From Moringa oleifera (lineage: Eukaryota; Streptophyta; Magnoliopsida; Brassicales; Moringaceae): a stretch of 64,000 bases of DNA. How positions within the stretch are numbered: position 1 is the first letter of the stretch; each line of letters starts with the position of its first letter. The stretch covers positions 2,053,501 to 2,117,500 of the forward strand of contig JAJFZO010000658.1 of NCBI GenBank assembly GCA_021397835.1. The letters run 5' to 3'. Of the stretch, positions 25,430-38,104 are shown piece by piece. The notes below the pieces were generated by a model, which saw nothing but the letters and a program-made list of their open reading frames with translations, did no database searches and was not told the origin of the DNA. The position numbers and the translations under genes were made by a program.

Positions 25430-26279
25430 CAAAGGCGCATTTATTTCGCGCATCCGATCCTGTGCCTTCCTGCTTTTGTCTTTTTTGACAAAATGGTAAG
25501 AGGCAACTGGCCACATAGCGCTTGAAGGCCCTACTGGCGTAAAGGGAAGCTCATTATTCAAGCTTTCTGGCCTGTAAAGGTTCCATGGAGCCCAAGCATT
25601 CACATGGTCAGGCCCAAGCCCAAACTGATTGAAACTCTGAATCATTGTTTTAAAAGGTTGAGACACACCCAAATCAATCAAAACGTCCAGGAAAAAGTGG
25701 GGGTTCCCAATTAGTGGATCCTAAAAACGTTGCACAAAATTATTAAACTATGATATGCAGCTCTAATGACTGCTGTGTATGCAAATTATATTATGTTTTT
25801 ATCTCTCATATGATAAAGTGATTTTTTAAATAATATATGATTTCAAAATATTAATCATATACTATAGATGATAACTATTTGGTTTTGTAAAAATAATAAA
25901 TAATGTAAATTGAGGAAAAACTTGATTTATGTATTTTAAAGATCACCACACAATTAAAGAATTTTGAAGTAAACTATTAAGAAACAGAACTCATTGGTCT
26001 GTGCGCCTTGTGGTTGTAAGTAAATGGGCTAGCTTTGAAGCTTTTTTAGTTCGGCGTCGTTTGACGGATGTTGAAAGTTGAATAGAGCCACCTGTTGCCC
26101 TTCCAATATAAAGCTAAAAGCCTTGTACTTCCATTTTGGGTCATAAAAAGACTTGTAGTTGGGGAAGCTGTTGTGGACTTTTTCAGGAGATCAAGCAAGT
26201 AACGATACTTGGGTGGGTCGTTATTTCTCGAAAGGAATCTGTACTGAAAGAATGGGTTGATAATGGGCCTGAGTCTCAA
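25430..26279 (-). pseudogene. Unidentified coding-like segment, two exon-like blocks, possibly a mitochondrial protein or its remnant
   Basis: Block 1 (26279 down to about 26046) starts with ATG and encodes an Arg/Ser/Thr-rich, acid-poor N-terminus (MRLRPIINPFFQYRFLSRNN), like a mitochondrial presequence. Block 2 starts at 25720 after a TTTTTAG acceptor-like site. It encodes a non-repetitive frame with globular-protein composition (FLDVLIDLGVSQPF, AWAPWNLYRPESLNNELPF, SSAMWPVASYHFV) and may end at a CAG/GTATAC donor near 25414. The AT-rich DNA between looks like an intron. However, no donor in block 1 gives a phase compatible with block 2, so an exon is missing from my model or the gene is broken. 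I do not recognise the family. Arabidopsis has the mitochondrial gene GCD1 next to its DUF1442-pICln pair, which makes GCD1 a guess by position only. Confidence 0.35.
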
Positions 26280-26349
26280 ATGTGGAAAGCTTATGAATTA
26301 ATGAGACAGGCTTAAGAGGACGAATCAGGAGTAAAAGATAGGTTCTTGC

Positions 26350-26533
26350 TGGGCTGAAGAATGCTTAGCAGATCAGCCCAGTAGATTGTTATACGAGGGC
26401 CATGGTTAACGAAACATGAGGATACGTGTGTCAATTGCTCAAATGAGAGGGGTAAATCGCAGATTGCGACCAAACGGAAGTTGTGTGTATATATGTTGTA
26501 AACCCTAAAAGACGCGACGACAGCTTAGGGTTT
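26350..26533 (+). promoter_or_regulatory. Ribosomal-protein type promoter: site II motifs plus inverted telo-boxes
   Basis: TGGGCT (26350) and its complement AGCCCA (26375) are site II (TCP-binding) motifs. An AAACCCTAA telo-box (26500-26509) and the inverted TTAGGGTTT (26525-26533) follow shortly before the RPS13 ATG. This combination is characteristic of plant translation-machinery genes expressed in dividing cells. Confidence 0.75.
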
Positions 26534-26590
26534 GTGGCTTGTTGCAGAAGAACCTAATTTGCAGAGAGCTTCACCTCCGTTGCCGTCACC

Positions 26591-28897
<2,307 letters not shown>

Positions 28898-29659
28898 GCT
28901 TGGGTGAAGCTTTGTGCAATTTTGGGTTATCCTGTCATAATGTGGACATTCTTCATGAGCAAGATCATCATCGTCTTATGTTAGTTAACATGTTGAGATG
29001 TACTTTATCTGCAGCATTTTGGAAAGTTTTATTTTGAGACAGCAAGATTAGAGAACTTGTAATGATTTCTGGATTTCAAATTCATTGTTTTGGCAATTGT
29101 GTTGTACTCCAACTGTGGGTGAGTAATCTTTCAATTACTGACTTTACCTGTGCCCGCCATTACTTACATATGTGGCCAATTTCGTGAGTACATAGTGGCT
29201 AGCATGAGCCCTTTTATCAATGGAAGATCAGTGGGCATGCCATTGTTTTTTTTTTTTAGTGAAATTGACCACTCTCAATGTTTACATATTATGTGCACAT
29301 GGTGGCATATGTATGGATGCATAACAAGGTAAAAATTTTCCTAATTTGATGAAAAACTGGTGTCCTAACAAAAATATTAGCTAGGATGTTATATAGATTT
29401 TAAGCAAAAAGGAAAATTCAATTAACTATGGCTTTGTTTTTTTTTTTTTTTTTTAAAATTATTTTTGAGAGCAGCTTGTAGGGGTACCAGTTGAATTAAT
29501 CAAAGCAGCTCTTTAGTTGGGCCTTAGTCTAATGCTGGATGTGGGTTTAGACCCCACCCACCGCCGTATCTTTTAACCCACAGAACCGAAGGAAAACCCT
29601 AGCAAAACCCCCTCCCCTTAAACTCAACTCTATCATAAGAACACTGATAATCGGAGAAA
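28898..29659. other. RPS13 3' UTR and pICln promoter
   Basis: Two poly-T tracts (about 29247-29257 and 29438-29454) interrupt otherwise ordinary sequence. A TGGGCC site II motif (about 29518) and an AAACCCT motif close to the pICln ATG suggest that the pICln gene uses the same class of growth-linked promoter as RPS13. Confidence 0.5.
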
Positions 29660-32492
29660 ATGGTGTTGGGGCTCAGGCATTTCAACGAGAGGGCCGGCGA
29701 AGGTGCCGGACAACCAGTCCTCGGCGTAGAAAACGGGGAGGAGCTCATGCACGTGCAACCCTCTGTCGCCGTTATCCTCGGCAATCGTGCTCCTGAGTCC
29801 CCTGGCACTCTCTATATCACTTCCAAGTATGCTCTCACTTTCTCTCTCTCTCTTTCTTAATGACTTGAATAATAGATGTCGAGAAAGAATAAAAAGGAAA
29901 GAAAAATGATTGATGAACTTATGAGTAACAGTGGGGTTTCGCAGGCAAGTAGTGTGGTTGAGCGATGTAGACAGGGCAAAAGGTTATGCTGTCGAATTTT
30001 TGTCTCTCTCTCTGCACGCTGTATCAAGAGATCCGGAGGCTTATCCTTCTCCTTGCATATACACTCAGGTACTTTGGCTTTTCTTTGTGTAGTTGTATGT
30101 GCTAAGTCTTTCATTAGTGAACCAAGGAATAGACCCTTGTTGCGTTCAGGATACCCATCTCTGAAACTTAGAAGGTCGGTAATACTTTTGTTAGATTTAT
30201 GGATCACTTTCTAAAGCTCTTTATAAGGTTATATATAATTGGCTTAAAATCTTACCTGCTCTCTCTTTGGGCAACTGAGTTATGTTGATCTATTAGCTTA
30301 ATCATGACGGAAAACCATCTTACTACCCAAAAAAACATTTACTCTAAACTTTACCAGTGGATAAAAGAAATTATCTGCAATATTTTTTGACGAGGATGGA
30401 ATTTACAATTAGAAGTGAGTATTGTTGCTTGGTTTCATGAGCAATTTTTATTTGCATCTTCGAAGCTATCAAATTGGTTAGTAAAATCTGTTTACTTGAT
30501 GCAGTGAAATTGAGAAACGGGTTCAATCTCAAATCAAACTGGAGATGATATGATGATTTGGAATCTCCTGTTTAGGTTTTCTAGTTCTTTGTGGCTGTCA
30601 AGCCATCATAATTTTACAACAGCATCATGCATGTGCTAATATTTTGCAAAATAAAAAGAGATGATTTTTGGGTGGGCCATCCAGATCCATCTATTGATCT
30701 TAAGTTTTTGGTATATTTCATACAACTTTTACAAAGTCTTCAGTTTCAAACTTTAAGTTTGAAGAAATGCTTGGAGACTTACGATTTCCTCTGATATTTG
30801 ATATGGCATACAAATAGGCTGTCTCAAAATATTCTTATACTTGAATCTTTGAGAATATAATAACATTTCATTGTATGATTTTAGTGCTGTAGCAAATAAA
30901 TAAATTTCACAGAAAGTAAAATATGAAGAAACACAAATGCATAAGTTTTGTTATCTGATCATTTTTCTTTGTACATGCCATCTTTTTCTTGAAGGCATGG
31001 ACAAGCTGGAATGGCAGGATGTTTTGGTGACTTCTAAACTTTGTGCTTTGAGAAATCCTCAAATTTAGTATGGGAAGAAAAGTTGTTTGGATAGTTCTAA
31101 AGAGTGTGATGGTATAATACTGAAAAGTACAATTCATCCATGCTTTAGTATCATGGGTCTCGTAAGAAGGAAAGACATTTAATGATGTATGTATCTATGC
31201 ATTTATGATAATCCCCTAGATAATAGATTTATCTTTTACCTCCCATAAAGTGTAAAGGAGATGTAATGTATGTTTTTAGCTAGTTAGAAAGAATTCTATC
31301 ATTTATGTGATTTTATTGCCTGTTATGTTCATTATTTTGTTTTCACATTTCTGATTAATAAATTTTCTTTTTTTCTCAAAGATTGAGACTGAAGATGATG
31401 AAGGTGACTCTGAGGGCTCGGATGCAGAAAGTAATGAAGTGTTAGACATATCAAAGATCAAAGAAATGAGGCTTGTGCCCTCAGATGCTAGCCAATGTAT
31501 GTTTTGATCTTGCCTCAGCAATCTAATGCATTTTTTTGGCTTGTTAGTAACTTACATAATCTGGTACTGTCATTTTTCCTGGTCGATTAGTAGATTATGA
31601 GGTTCACCACTGTCTTTGTATCTTCTCTGATAGTGGATGGTACTGTCATCTTTTCTGCTTGATTAGTTGAGTATGGGGTTGATTGCTGTCTTTGTATCTT
31701 GTCTGACAGTGGATATTCTGTTTGAGGTATTCTGCGAGTGTGCTGAGTTAAACCCAGAACCTGTTGAAGGTCAGTTCCATTTACCCTATAATGAAATGGA
31801 TTTTGTTATGAATTTCAGTTGTTAATGTTGTATTGCTGTTTTGCACCAATTGTTACCTATCAATTTTCTGTATCTGTTATGTTTTATCCAGAAGACATAG
31901 AAGAAGGAAACAATTGGGTTTTTAGTGCTGACCAGATGCAAGGTGAGGGCACAGGTATGAGATGGGCCAAGACTAGCCAAAAGCTAGTACCTTCAGAAAT
32001 ATAAAGTAATATATTACTTCTTATGTTTTATCGAGCTTATTTAACATATTGGTTTCTCCAGAGGAGGCAGATTCTGAATGGCTTATTTCTCAAAATCCAA
32101 CGAACTCAATTGGTCATTCAAGTGGAGATCATGACCTTGTGCAGTCAGTGCTTGAGGTATGAATCCACTCAGTCGGTGCTTGGAGTTCTCACATCTCAGA
32201 TACCTTATTTAATTTCCACTTTACTATGTTTAATTTTTTGTCTCTTTTCTTTTCGTCTGTCAACAACATATTCCCAAGTTTTGATCAGATGAAAATCTCC
32301 TAATTGGAGATTTTGAAGTGTCTTTTATTGATATGCATTGTCAGCACATCATTGATCATATTCCGTGGCTTCTTTTACCTAAAGACATTGTCTGATTCTT
32401 CTAAATCTTGTAACCTCCAGCTTCAAATCAATGATAACCGCTTTGAGGACGCGGAAGAAATGGAGCATGAAACTGGCAGTGGCCGTCAATGA
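29660..32492 (+). CDS. ICLN: pICln: nucleotide-sensitive chloride conductance regulator / methylosome subunit
   Basis: Seven exons: 29660-29826, 29945-30068, 31382-31496, 31710-31769, 31892-31942, 32062-32156 and 32421-32492. Phases all agree and the product has 227 residues. The N-terminal PH-like domain shows SVAVILGNRAPESPGTLYIT, then QVVWLSDVDRAKGYAVEFLS and SLHAVSRDPEAYPSPCIYTQ. It is followed by the acidic segment ETEDDEGDSEGSDAESNE and the helix LDILFEVFCECAELNPEP. Known role in animals and yeast: Sm-protein chaperone that brings SmD proteins to PRMT5 for arginine methylation and snRNP assembly; the plant protein is assumed to act likewise. From memory the Arabidopsis homologue At5g62290 is adjacent to the DUF1442 gene At5g62280. 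The last exon has been copied at least twice downstream (36.5 and 61.9 kb). Confidence 0.93.
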
Positions 32493-32820
32493 GATGCTCT
32501 CCTTCCAGCTTATCTTCCAAGTGTTCATCATAGGTTATTTGCTCAAGGTCACTGTGCCTATGACTTCTGCTCCTGGTCTTGCCTGTACCTGGTCATGTTG
32601 TACATTTTGATCTCAAAACAATGTCCTCCGCAAGTACCTTATCAGCAGCAGCGGAATGCAATATTTGTTGTCTTTTGGAATTGCTTGATTTTGTGCGGAG
32701 ATGCTCCCTAAATGGAGAAAGAGGGGGCTGCACTAGGGGCCCTATGTCCATGAGCTGCTTGATGACACACCCTTCATTAATCTTTAGTGAAGAAGATTCA
32801 CCTGTTTTTGATATGATGTG

Positions 32821-33248
32821 AATTGGGAAACAAAATCATTCCACTACATTTATCTTTTTTCATTTTGTCTTTATTACTGAATTACTTTAGAAGATTAAAG
32901 CTAAAAACAGAAGCTACCTTGGAAAATTAAAGATAAGAAGAGAAGCTTGGACAAAAGAAAGAAAATTTGTCATTCTCTTCTGTATCTCCTTGCATGTTAT
33001 TACTGTCAAAGGTGTTTAAAAAGTGACAAGTGACAATGTGGGCACAACGGGCGTATCCAGATAGTATTGGTGATAAAGGATTTGCGCACAAACATGTGGA
33101 CTATAGGCGTAGCTGTCTTTAGGGATCATCTATTGGGATTATATGGTTATTGGACATTCCTATACAATGTTACCATCTTTAACTCTATCAGAGCCTCGCA
33201 TGTGCTTCAGTTTTGTTTTCATATTCCATTATTGGTGCTAAACCAAAA
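32821..33248 (+). other. Spacer and promoter homologous to upstream regions of the CYP706 copies
   Basis: The stretch around 32930-33030 (GAAAATTTGTCATTCTCTTC and following) recurs at 37900-38040 and about 62440-62510. The promoter part 33120-33248 is close to 62710-62827, just upstream of the third P450 gene. This shows that the duplicated unit includes regulatory DNA. Confidence 0.7.
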
Positions 33249-33613
33249 TGCTTCTCTTTAATCCTGTTGGCTTAGTCCTTAAAGGCTGGTCATGGTGCTG
33301 TGATGGGCTCGCAGACCACACCATCATCAGAGTCGTGGTCACCTTCCTGCCTGCAACACTTGCTATTCTGTGGTACTCATGGTTGATTAACACTCGCTAT
33401 TCTGTGGTACTCATGGTTGATTAAGAAACCAGCAAAAACGTACCAACGTTACCACCAGGTCCATCAGGTTTGCTGTTACTAGGAAACCTCTGTGTTCAGC
33501 CTGATCTTCACCTTTACTTTGCCAAATTGTCTCAAACTTATGACCCAATCCTGAAAGTTCAAATGGGTAGCAAAACCTCCATCGTCATAAGCTCATCTTC
33601 CTTAGCAAAACAA
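33249..33613 (+). pseudogene. CYP706 pseudogene, N-terminal fragment
   Basis: Starts MLLFNPVGLVLKGWSW like the P450 at 62828 and keeps the transmembrane segment. The bases 33357-33390 are then tandemly repeated (33391-33424; 34 bases, one difference), shifting the frame and bringing a stop. Homology resumes at the Pro-rich hinge and runs through LYFAKLSQTYDPILKVQMGS to SSSLAKQ. There it ends abruptly and continues as a repeat also found at 39.59 kb. More than three quarters of the P450, including I-helix, ExxR and the heme-Cys loop, is missing, so it cannot be a functional enzyme. Its nearest relative in the window is the 62828 gene, not the adjacent 34283 gene. Confidence 0.9.
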
Positions 33614-34040
33614 GAGAAATCATTTGCATTTTCTAACCACCCATATCTGATATAATTTATTTGATGTAATTTCTTCCATCAGTAGGAATGGATTTAATTC
33701 ATTATATATGATTTTTTTTTAGAGAGATAGATGAGAAAGTGTTTAGGGATTATGTTTAAAATTTTTCAATCTCACAAGTCCCTCAAGTTAATACCATTTT
33801 GACTTTTTTCATTGACGAAGATCTAATTTATATAAAAAAAATCAAAACTTAATATCTTAAAAATCTGAATTGAAAATTTTAAAAAATCCAATTCAAAACC
33901 TAACTAAAAGATTATTTTTATCTTGAAATAGCAAAATACTAAATCTTATTTTATCTTATCTACAAACATACAATAAATAAAACATATTGTTAACAAATTG
34001 AGAATGAGGCCACAATAGGTATTTTCAGAGATTATTGGTC
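33614..34040 (+). repeat. Dispersed repeat A, copy 1
   Basis: About 420 bases that recur at 39590-40056. They share the CATTTTCTA..CATCTGATATAATTTAT start, the GGATTTAATTCATT..TATA segment, and the end AATGAGGCCACAATAGGTA. It begins where the P450 pseudogene stops and ends just before the promoter of the 34283 gene, so it belongs to the duplicated unit. Confidence 0.8.
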
Positions 34041-34212
34041 GAAGGCAGCAACAAAACCAATCCAAAGTTCTGATAATGGAAAACCTGTTTGTCCATTTAT
34101 TGCTAAGGTCGTGAGGATTTGCACGCATATGGAGCACAGGTGTATCTATCTTAGTGATCACTTGATTATATGGTTCTCACCCTGTCTTATCCTCTGTTAT
34201 CATCTTTAGCTC

Positions 34213-34220
34213 TATAAAAG
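34213..34220 (+). promoter_or_regulatory. TATA box of first CYP706 gene
   Basis: TATAAAAG lies 70 bases before the ATG. The otherwise near-identical promoter of the 43606 copy has CATAAAAG at about 43536, a weakened TATA box; the 62828 copy has CTATAAGA at the same place. Confidence 0.6.
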
Positions 34221-34282
34221 TACATTTCCTACCCTGCATCTGCTTCAGTTTTGTTTTCATATTCCATTGGCACTAAATCGGG

Positions 34283-35985
34283 ATGTTTTTCTTTAAGCCT
34301 ATTAGCTTAGTTCTTGAAAGCTGGTCATGGTGGTGGGATGGGCTTGCCGACCACACCACCATCAGAGCGGTCATCACCTTCTTGGCTGCAACACTTGCTA
34401 TTCTGTGGTACGCACGGCTGATTAACAAAACCAGCAAAGTAGAACCGCCATTACCACCAGGTCCACCTGGTTTGCCTTTACTAGGAAACCTTCTCTCTCT
34501 TGAGCCCGATCTTCATCTTTACTTTGCCAAATTGTCTCAAACTTATGGCCCAATCCTGAAAGTTCAAATGGGTAGCAAAACTTGCATCGTCATAAGCTCA
34601 TCTTCGTTAGCAAAACAAGTCCTCAAGGACTACGATGCAGTTTTCGCTAACCGTGATCACATTATGGCCGCATTAGCTGTCACTTACGGTGGCCTTGACA
34701 TGGTATGGAGCCCCAACGGCCCTGAATGGCGCAAGTTGCGTAAGGTCTGCGTTCGTGAACTGATGAGCAACACCAGCCTTGATGCTTGTTACTCATTCCG
34801 TCGGCAAGAGGTGCGAGAGATGGCGAAGGAGCTCTATGGGAAGACTGGTTCACCCATAGACATCGGCGAGCTGTCATTCTTGACAGCACTGAATGTGACG
34901 ATGAGCATGTTATGGGGTGGTTCCCTTGATGGCAATGACAAGAGAAAATTGGGTTACGAGTTTAGTCATGCAGTGGAAGAGCTGCTTACATTGCTAGGAA
35001 AACCAAACATTTCTGATCTTTTTCCCGTGCTTGCCCCCTTTGATTTACAAGGCATCCAATCAAAAATGAAGAAGCTCTTGCAGTGGTTCGATCGAACTTT
35101 CGATCCAATTTTAGCAGGCAAAACGAAAACAGATGAAACCAAGGGAGACAGCAAGAAGGACAGCAATCAGAAGAAGGACTTCCTGCAAGTCCTCTTAGAG
35201 CTCCAGCAGCAGGAAGATGATCAGACCTCACTGTCCACAACCCAAATTAAGGCTTTGTTAATAGTACGTATCTATTGCAAATTTCCAGTACTTTTATTTT
35301 CTCTTCTTTTTCAGCCTGCCAATTTGGTCATATTGGGAGTTTGATAATTTTGATACAGGACATTTTTTCTGCAGCAACGGATACAACATCCACAACAGTG
35401 GAATGGGCAATGGCGGAGTTGCAGCAGCATCCAGAGATACTGAAGAGAACCTGTGAAGAGTTGGAGACAGTGGTCGGGGATGACAACATTGTAGAGGAAC
35501 CCCACATACCCAACCTGCATTACTTGTATGCAGTCATAAAAGAGACATGGAGAATGCACCCACCTCTTCCTCTCCTGGTTCCACGCAGCCCTAGTGAAAC
35601 TATTACCCTGGCCGGGTACACCATCCCTAAGGGCTCAAGGGTTGTCTTTAACACGTGGCTTATGCAGAGGAACCCGGAAGCCTGGGAGAATCCCCTGGAA
35701 TTTCAGCCTGAGAGATTCTTGGAAGACGCAGTAATAGGTGATTATCATGGTAACAATTTCAACTTTCTTCCGTTTGGATCTGGGAGGAGAATCTGTGCAG
35801 GAATTCGTTTAGCAGAGAAGATGGTGACTTATGTGTTAGCTACACTGCTGCATTCCTTTGAATGGAAACTACCAGAGGGGCAGAAGCTTGACATGAGAGA
35901 GAAATTTGGATTCATAATGAAGAAATCAGATCCACTTGTTGTTGTACCCACTGCAAGATTACCTACTGAAGAGCAATATTGCTGA
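34283..35985 (+). CDS. Cytochrome P450, CYP706 family, copy 1
   Basis: Two exons, 34283-35263 and 35359-35985 (95-base GT-AG intron, phase 0), giving 535 residues. Order: N-terminal membrane anchor (about 27-47), hinge PPLPPGPPGLP (54-64), CYP706-like stretch YGPEW-equivalent NGPEWRKLRKVCVRELMSNT, I-helix AATDTT (332-337), ExxR as ETWR (389-392), FQPERF, and heme loop FGSGRRICAG with Cys 473. The I-helix normally has Gly in the second position (A/G-G-x-D-T-T); here it is Ala. Family knowledge: plant ER-bound monooxygenases using NADPH-P450 reductase; some CYP706 enzymes oxidise sesquiterpenes, but the substrate cannot be told from sequence. Family assignment rests on motifs such as LRKVCV..LMSNT and is less certain than the P450 call. 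Confidence 0.9.
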
Positions 35986-36516
35986 CGTTTGAACCCATTT
36001 TCCCTTCCTATAAGAACTCTGTACATGTACTGTATCATATGTTTGATGTGGAGAAATAAATGTAAAGATTTCCTAACACAATAGCCTCTGCGCTGAATGA
36101 TTATCAGGATGATACCACAGCAAGTCCACTTTGTTAGGATGTCCGCACCTTGAAAACATTGTAACAGCAGCTAGAGCATGCAAGAGGCCTGCAATTATAT
36201 TTAATCACAACTGAAGACAATTGGGAGAAGAGTCCTGTTCTCTTTCTACCATACAAAGTTAGCTTGGAAATTCCATGCACCCCAATTTTGCATCACAACT
36301 GGCATTTTCAGGGTTCAAACACATTACTAAGTTGCACTGCATACAAGATGCATGAAACATAAACTGCACAGACCAATTTAACTAACTTAGCCAAGCGACA
36401 AAACATGCTTACAGAGGAGCAAATTCCAGAAAAGAATAAGCCTTAACATCAACTTTGACAGTATAGAATTCTTCAAATTCCCTAAACATTAATCACATGT
36501 AGCATAAAAAGATTTG
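35986..36516 (+). other. 3' flank of CYP706 copy 1
   Basis: Starts with a 3' UTR shared with copy 2 (45307-45450), including TGATGTGGAGAAATAAATGT, which carries an AATAAA poly(A) signal. The similarity fades at about 36510, where the pICln-derived fragment starts. That point is therefore a probable duplication breakpoint. Confidence 0.6.
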
Positions 36517-36990
36517 TTCAGATGAAAATCTTCCTGATAGGTTCAAATTTTTTTATTGATATATATGCCTTATCAGCACTTCATTCATCAAATTCTGTGG
36601 CTTCTTTTACACCCTTACAAACGGTCTTATTCTTCTCAATCCTGTAACCTTCAGCTTCAAGCCAATGATCGCTGTTTGAAGGATGCAGAAGAATTAATGG
36701 AGCATGAGATGCTCCCTTTCGAACTTATCTTCCAAGTTTTCATCATAATTATTGTCTCAAGTAAGTTCACCGTGTCTCTGATTCCTGTGCCTGATCTTGC
36801 CTCTGCCTGGTCATGTTGTATATTTGTCCTCCTCATGTACTGCCTTATCAGCAGCACTAGATTGCTATATTGGTGTCTTTCCAAATTACTTGATTTTGTG
36901 GAGATTCGACTTTGCCCTCTAAATGGGGAAAGAGGAAATGGCAATTGGGACCACCTTGATGAGACACCATTCATTAGTGAAGATTCAAGG
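36517..36990 (+). pseudogene. pICln last-exon fragment, copy 1
   Basis: Closely resembles 32285-32800: intron 6 end, CTTCAAG..AATGATCGCTG for exon 7, and the following 3' UTR. The exon frame reads LQANDRCLKDAEELMEHE; the codons after MEHE and the normal stop are deleted (about 20 bases between two ATGA repeats), so the frame runs on into former UTR. There are no upstream pICln exons, hence no gene. Confidence 0.85.
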
Positions 36991-37527
36991 GGTTTTGATT
37001 TTTGATACTGATGCTGCTAAAAATATGGTTTGTTGGGTTTGACAGCAATTGGTCCATGAGGAGAATTAGTTTTGGGATTGGGTTGAGTGGGTTTTTGATG
37101 TATTCTTGGTCAGTCAAACTTGCAAGAGTAAGAAAAAAGAACATCAGTCATCCATTAATTTCGATATTTAAATCAGATGAAATTTTTTTAAAAAAGTTAT
37201 ATAAATTAGAATGAGAGCATAAAATTTCAAACTTTTTTTGAGATTATAGGATGGTTTTACTGATTTTTAAAAGCTCTTGGAAAAGAAGCTTCTCTGCTAT
37301 ATTGTTGTCAAATCAAGTGAACTAGGCCTGTTTTAAACTGGTCAATGGCTTGAACTGGATCTTTTTCCCTTGAGCTCAGACCCATTAAGATTTCTAAACC
37401 AATCTTAGGTTGATAGTCATCCTTGGTGGTTTCCTTACACACAGATCATTTTCAATTTGTATCAAGATATGCCTTCTTGACACTGATAATGGAGTATATC
37501 TCTTGTTTTCCTCTTCAAAATCCCTTC

Positions 37528-37860
37528 TTATGGGAGTTCTCTGTTTCTTCCATGACTTCTGCTTTTGGTTTCCTCAGCGTTTGTTTTCATCTTCTTATGG
37601 ATGGGTGTTAACTCATATGCCCGCAAGGCCTCCAGCTTTCTCTTGTGATCCTTTTCCTTGTAGGTATACTCACCTGCTTTTGTCAGCAAGGCGTCCATAT
37701 TCTCTGGTGGGTTCCGGCTTAAGGCACTATGGAAATGGTCGAGAAGCGGGTATCTTCCCTTTACTACTGAAGCCGTCACAGAGTGTTCCAATTCTTTGAT
37801 TGCAAAAGTGATTTCTACAAATCTCTTGATGAACTCCCTGAGGGGTTCATCGGTTTTGGA
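37528..37860 (-). mobile_element. Ty3/gypsy-type retrotransposon gag fragment
   Basis: Read on the - strand, the frame contains EPLREFIKRFVEITFAIKEL, then LLDHFHSALSRNPPENMDAL and LLTKAGEYTYKEKDHKRKLE. This is the pattern of plant gypsy gag proteins (..FVKRF..I..L, F..SLSRNPP.....LL..A..Y...EE). No protease, RT or integrase frame follows and I see no LTR pair, so it is a small relic. It sits between a pICln fragment and a shared spacer, i.e. inserted into the duplicated P450 unit. Confidence 0.65.
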
Positions 37861-38062
37861 CGATTAAAGGTAAAAACAGAAGCTACCTTGGGTAATTAAA
37901 GATGAAAACAAAGCTGGGACAAAGAGAGAAAATTTGTCATTTTCTTCTGTATTTCCTCACGCAATTTTATCATCAAAGGTGTGTCATTTTCTTCTGTATT
38001 TCCTTGCATGACTTTACTGTCAACGGTGTTTAAAAAGGGATAAGTGTGTTTGTTTTTTAGAG
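37861..38062 (+). repeat. Spacer copy shared between duplicated units, with internal doubling
   Basis: Matches 32880-33030. The string TGTCATTTTCTTCTGTATTTCC occurs twice here (37936 and 37982), a local tandem duplication of about 46 bases absent from the other copies. Confidence 0.65.
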
Positions 38063-38104
38063 TAAAAATAAAAAATAAAAAATAAAAAATAAAAAATAAA
38101 AATA
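38063..38104 (+). repeat. (TAAAAA)n simple repeat
   Basis: About six units of TAAAAA/AAAAAT with one short unit at each end, at the start of a very A/T-rich stretch. Confidence 0.9.

Noticed and set aside
37410..37799. 129-codon + strand frame
   Set aside because: It is the antisense of the gag fragment, whose - strand reading has recognisable gag features.
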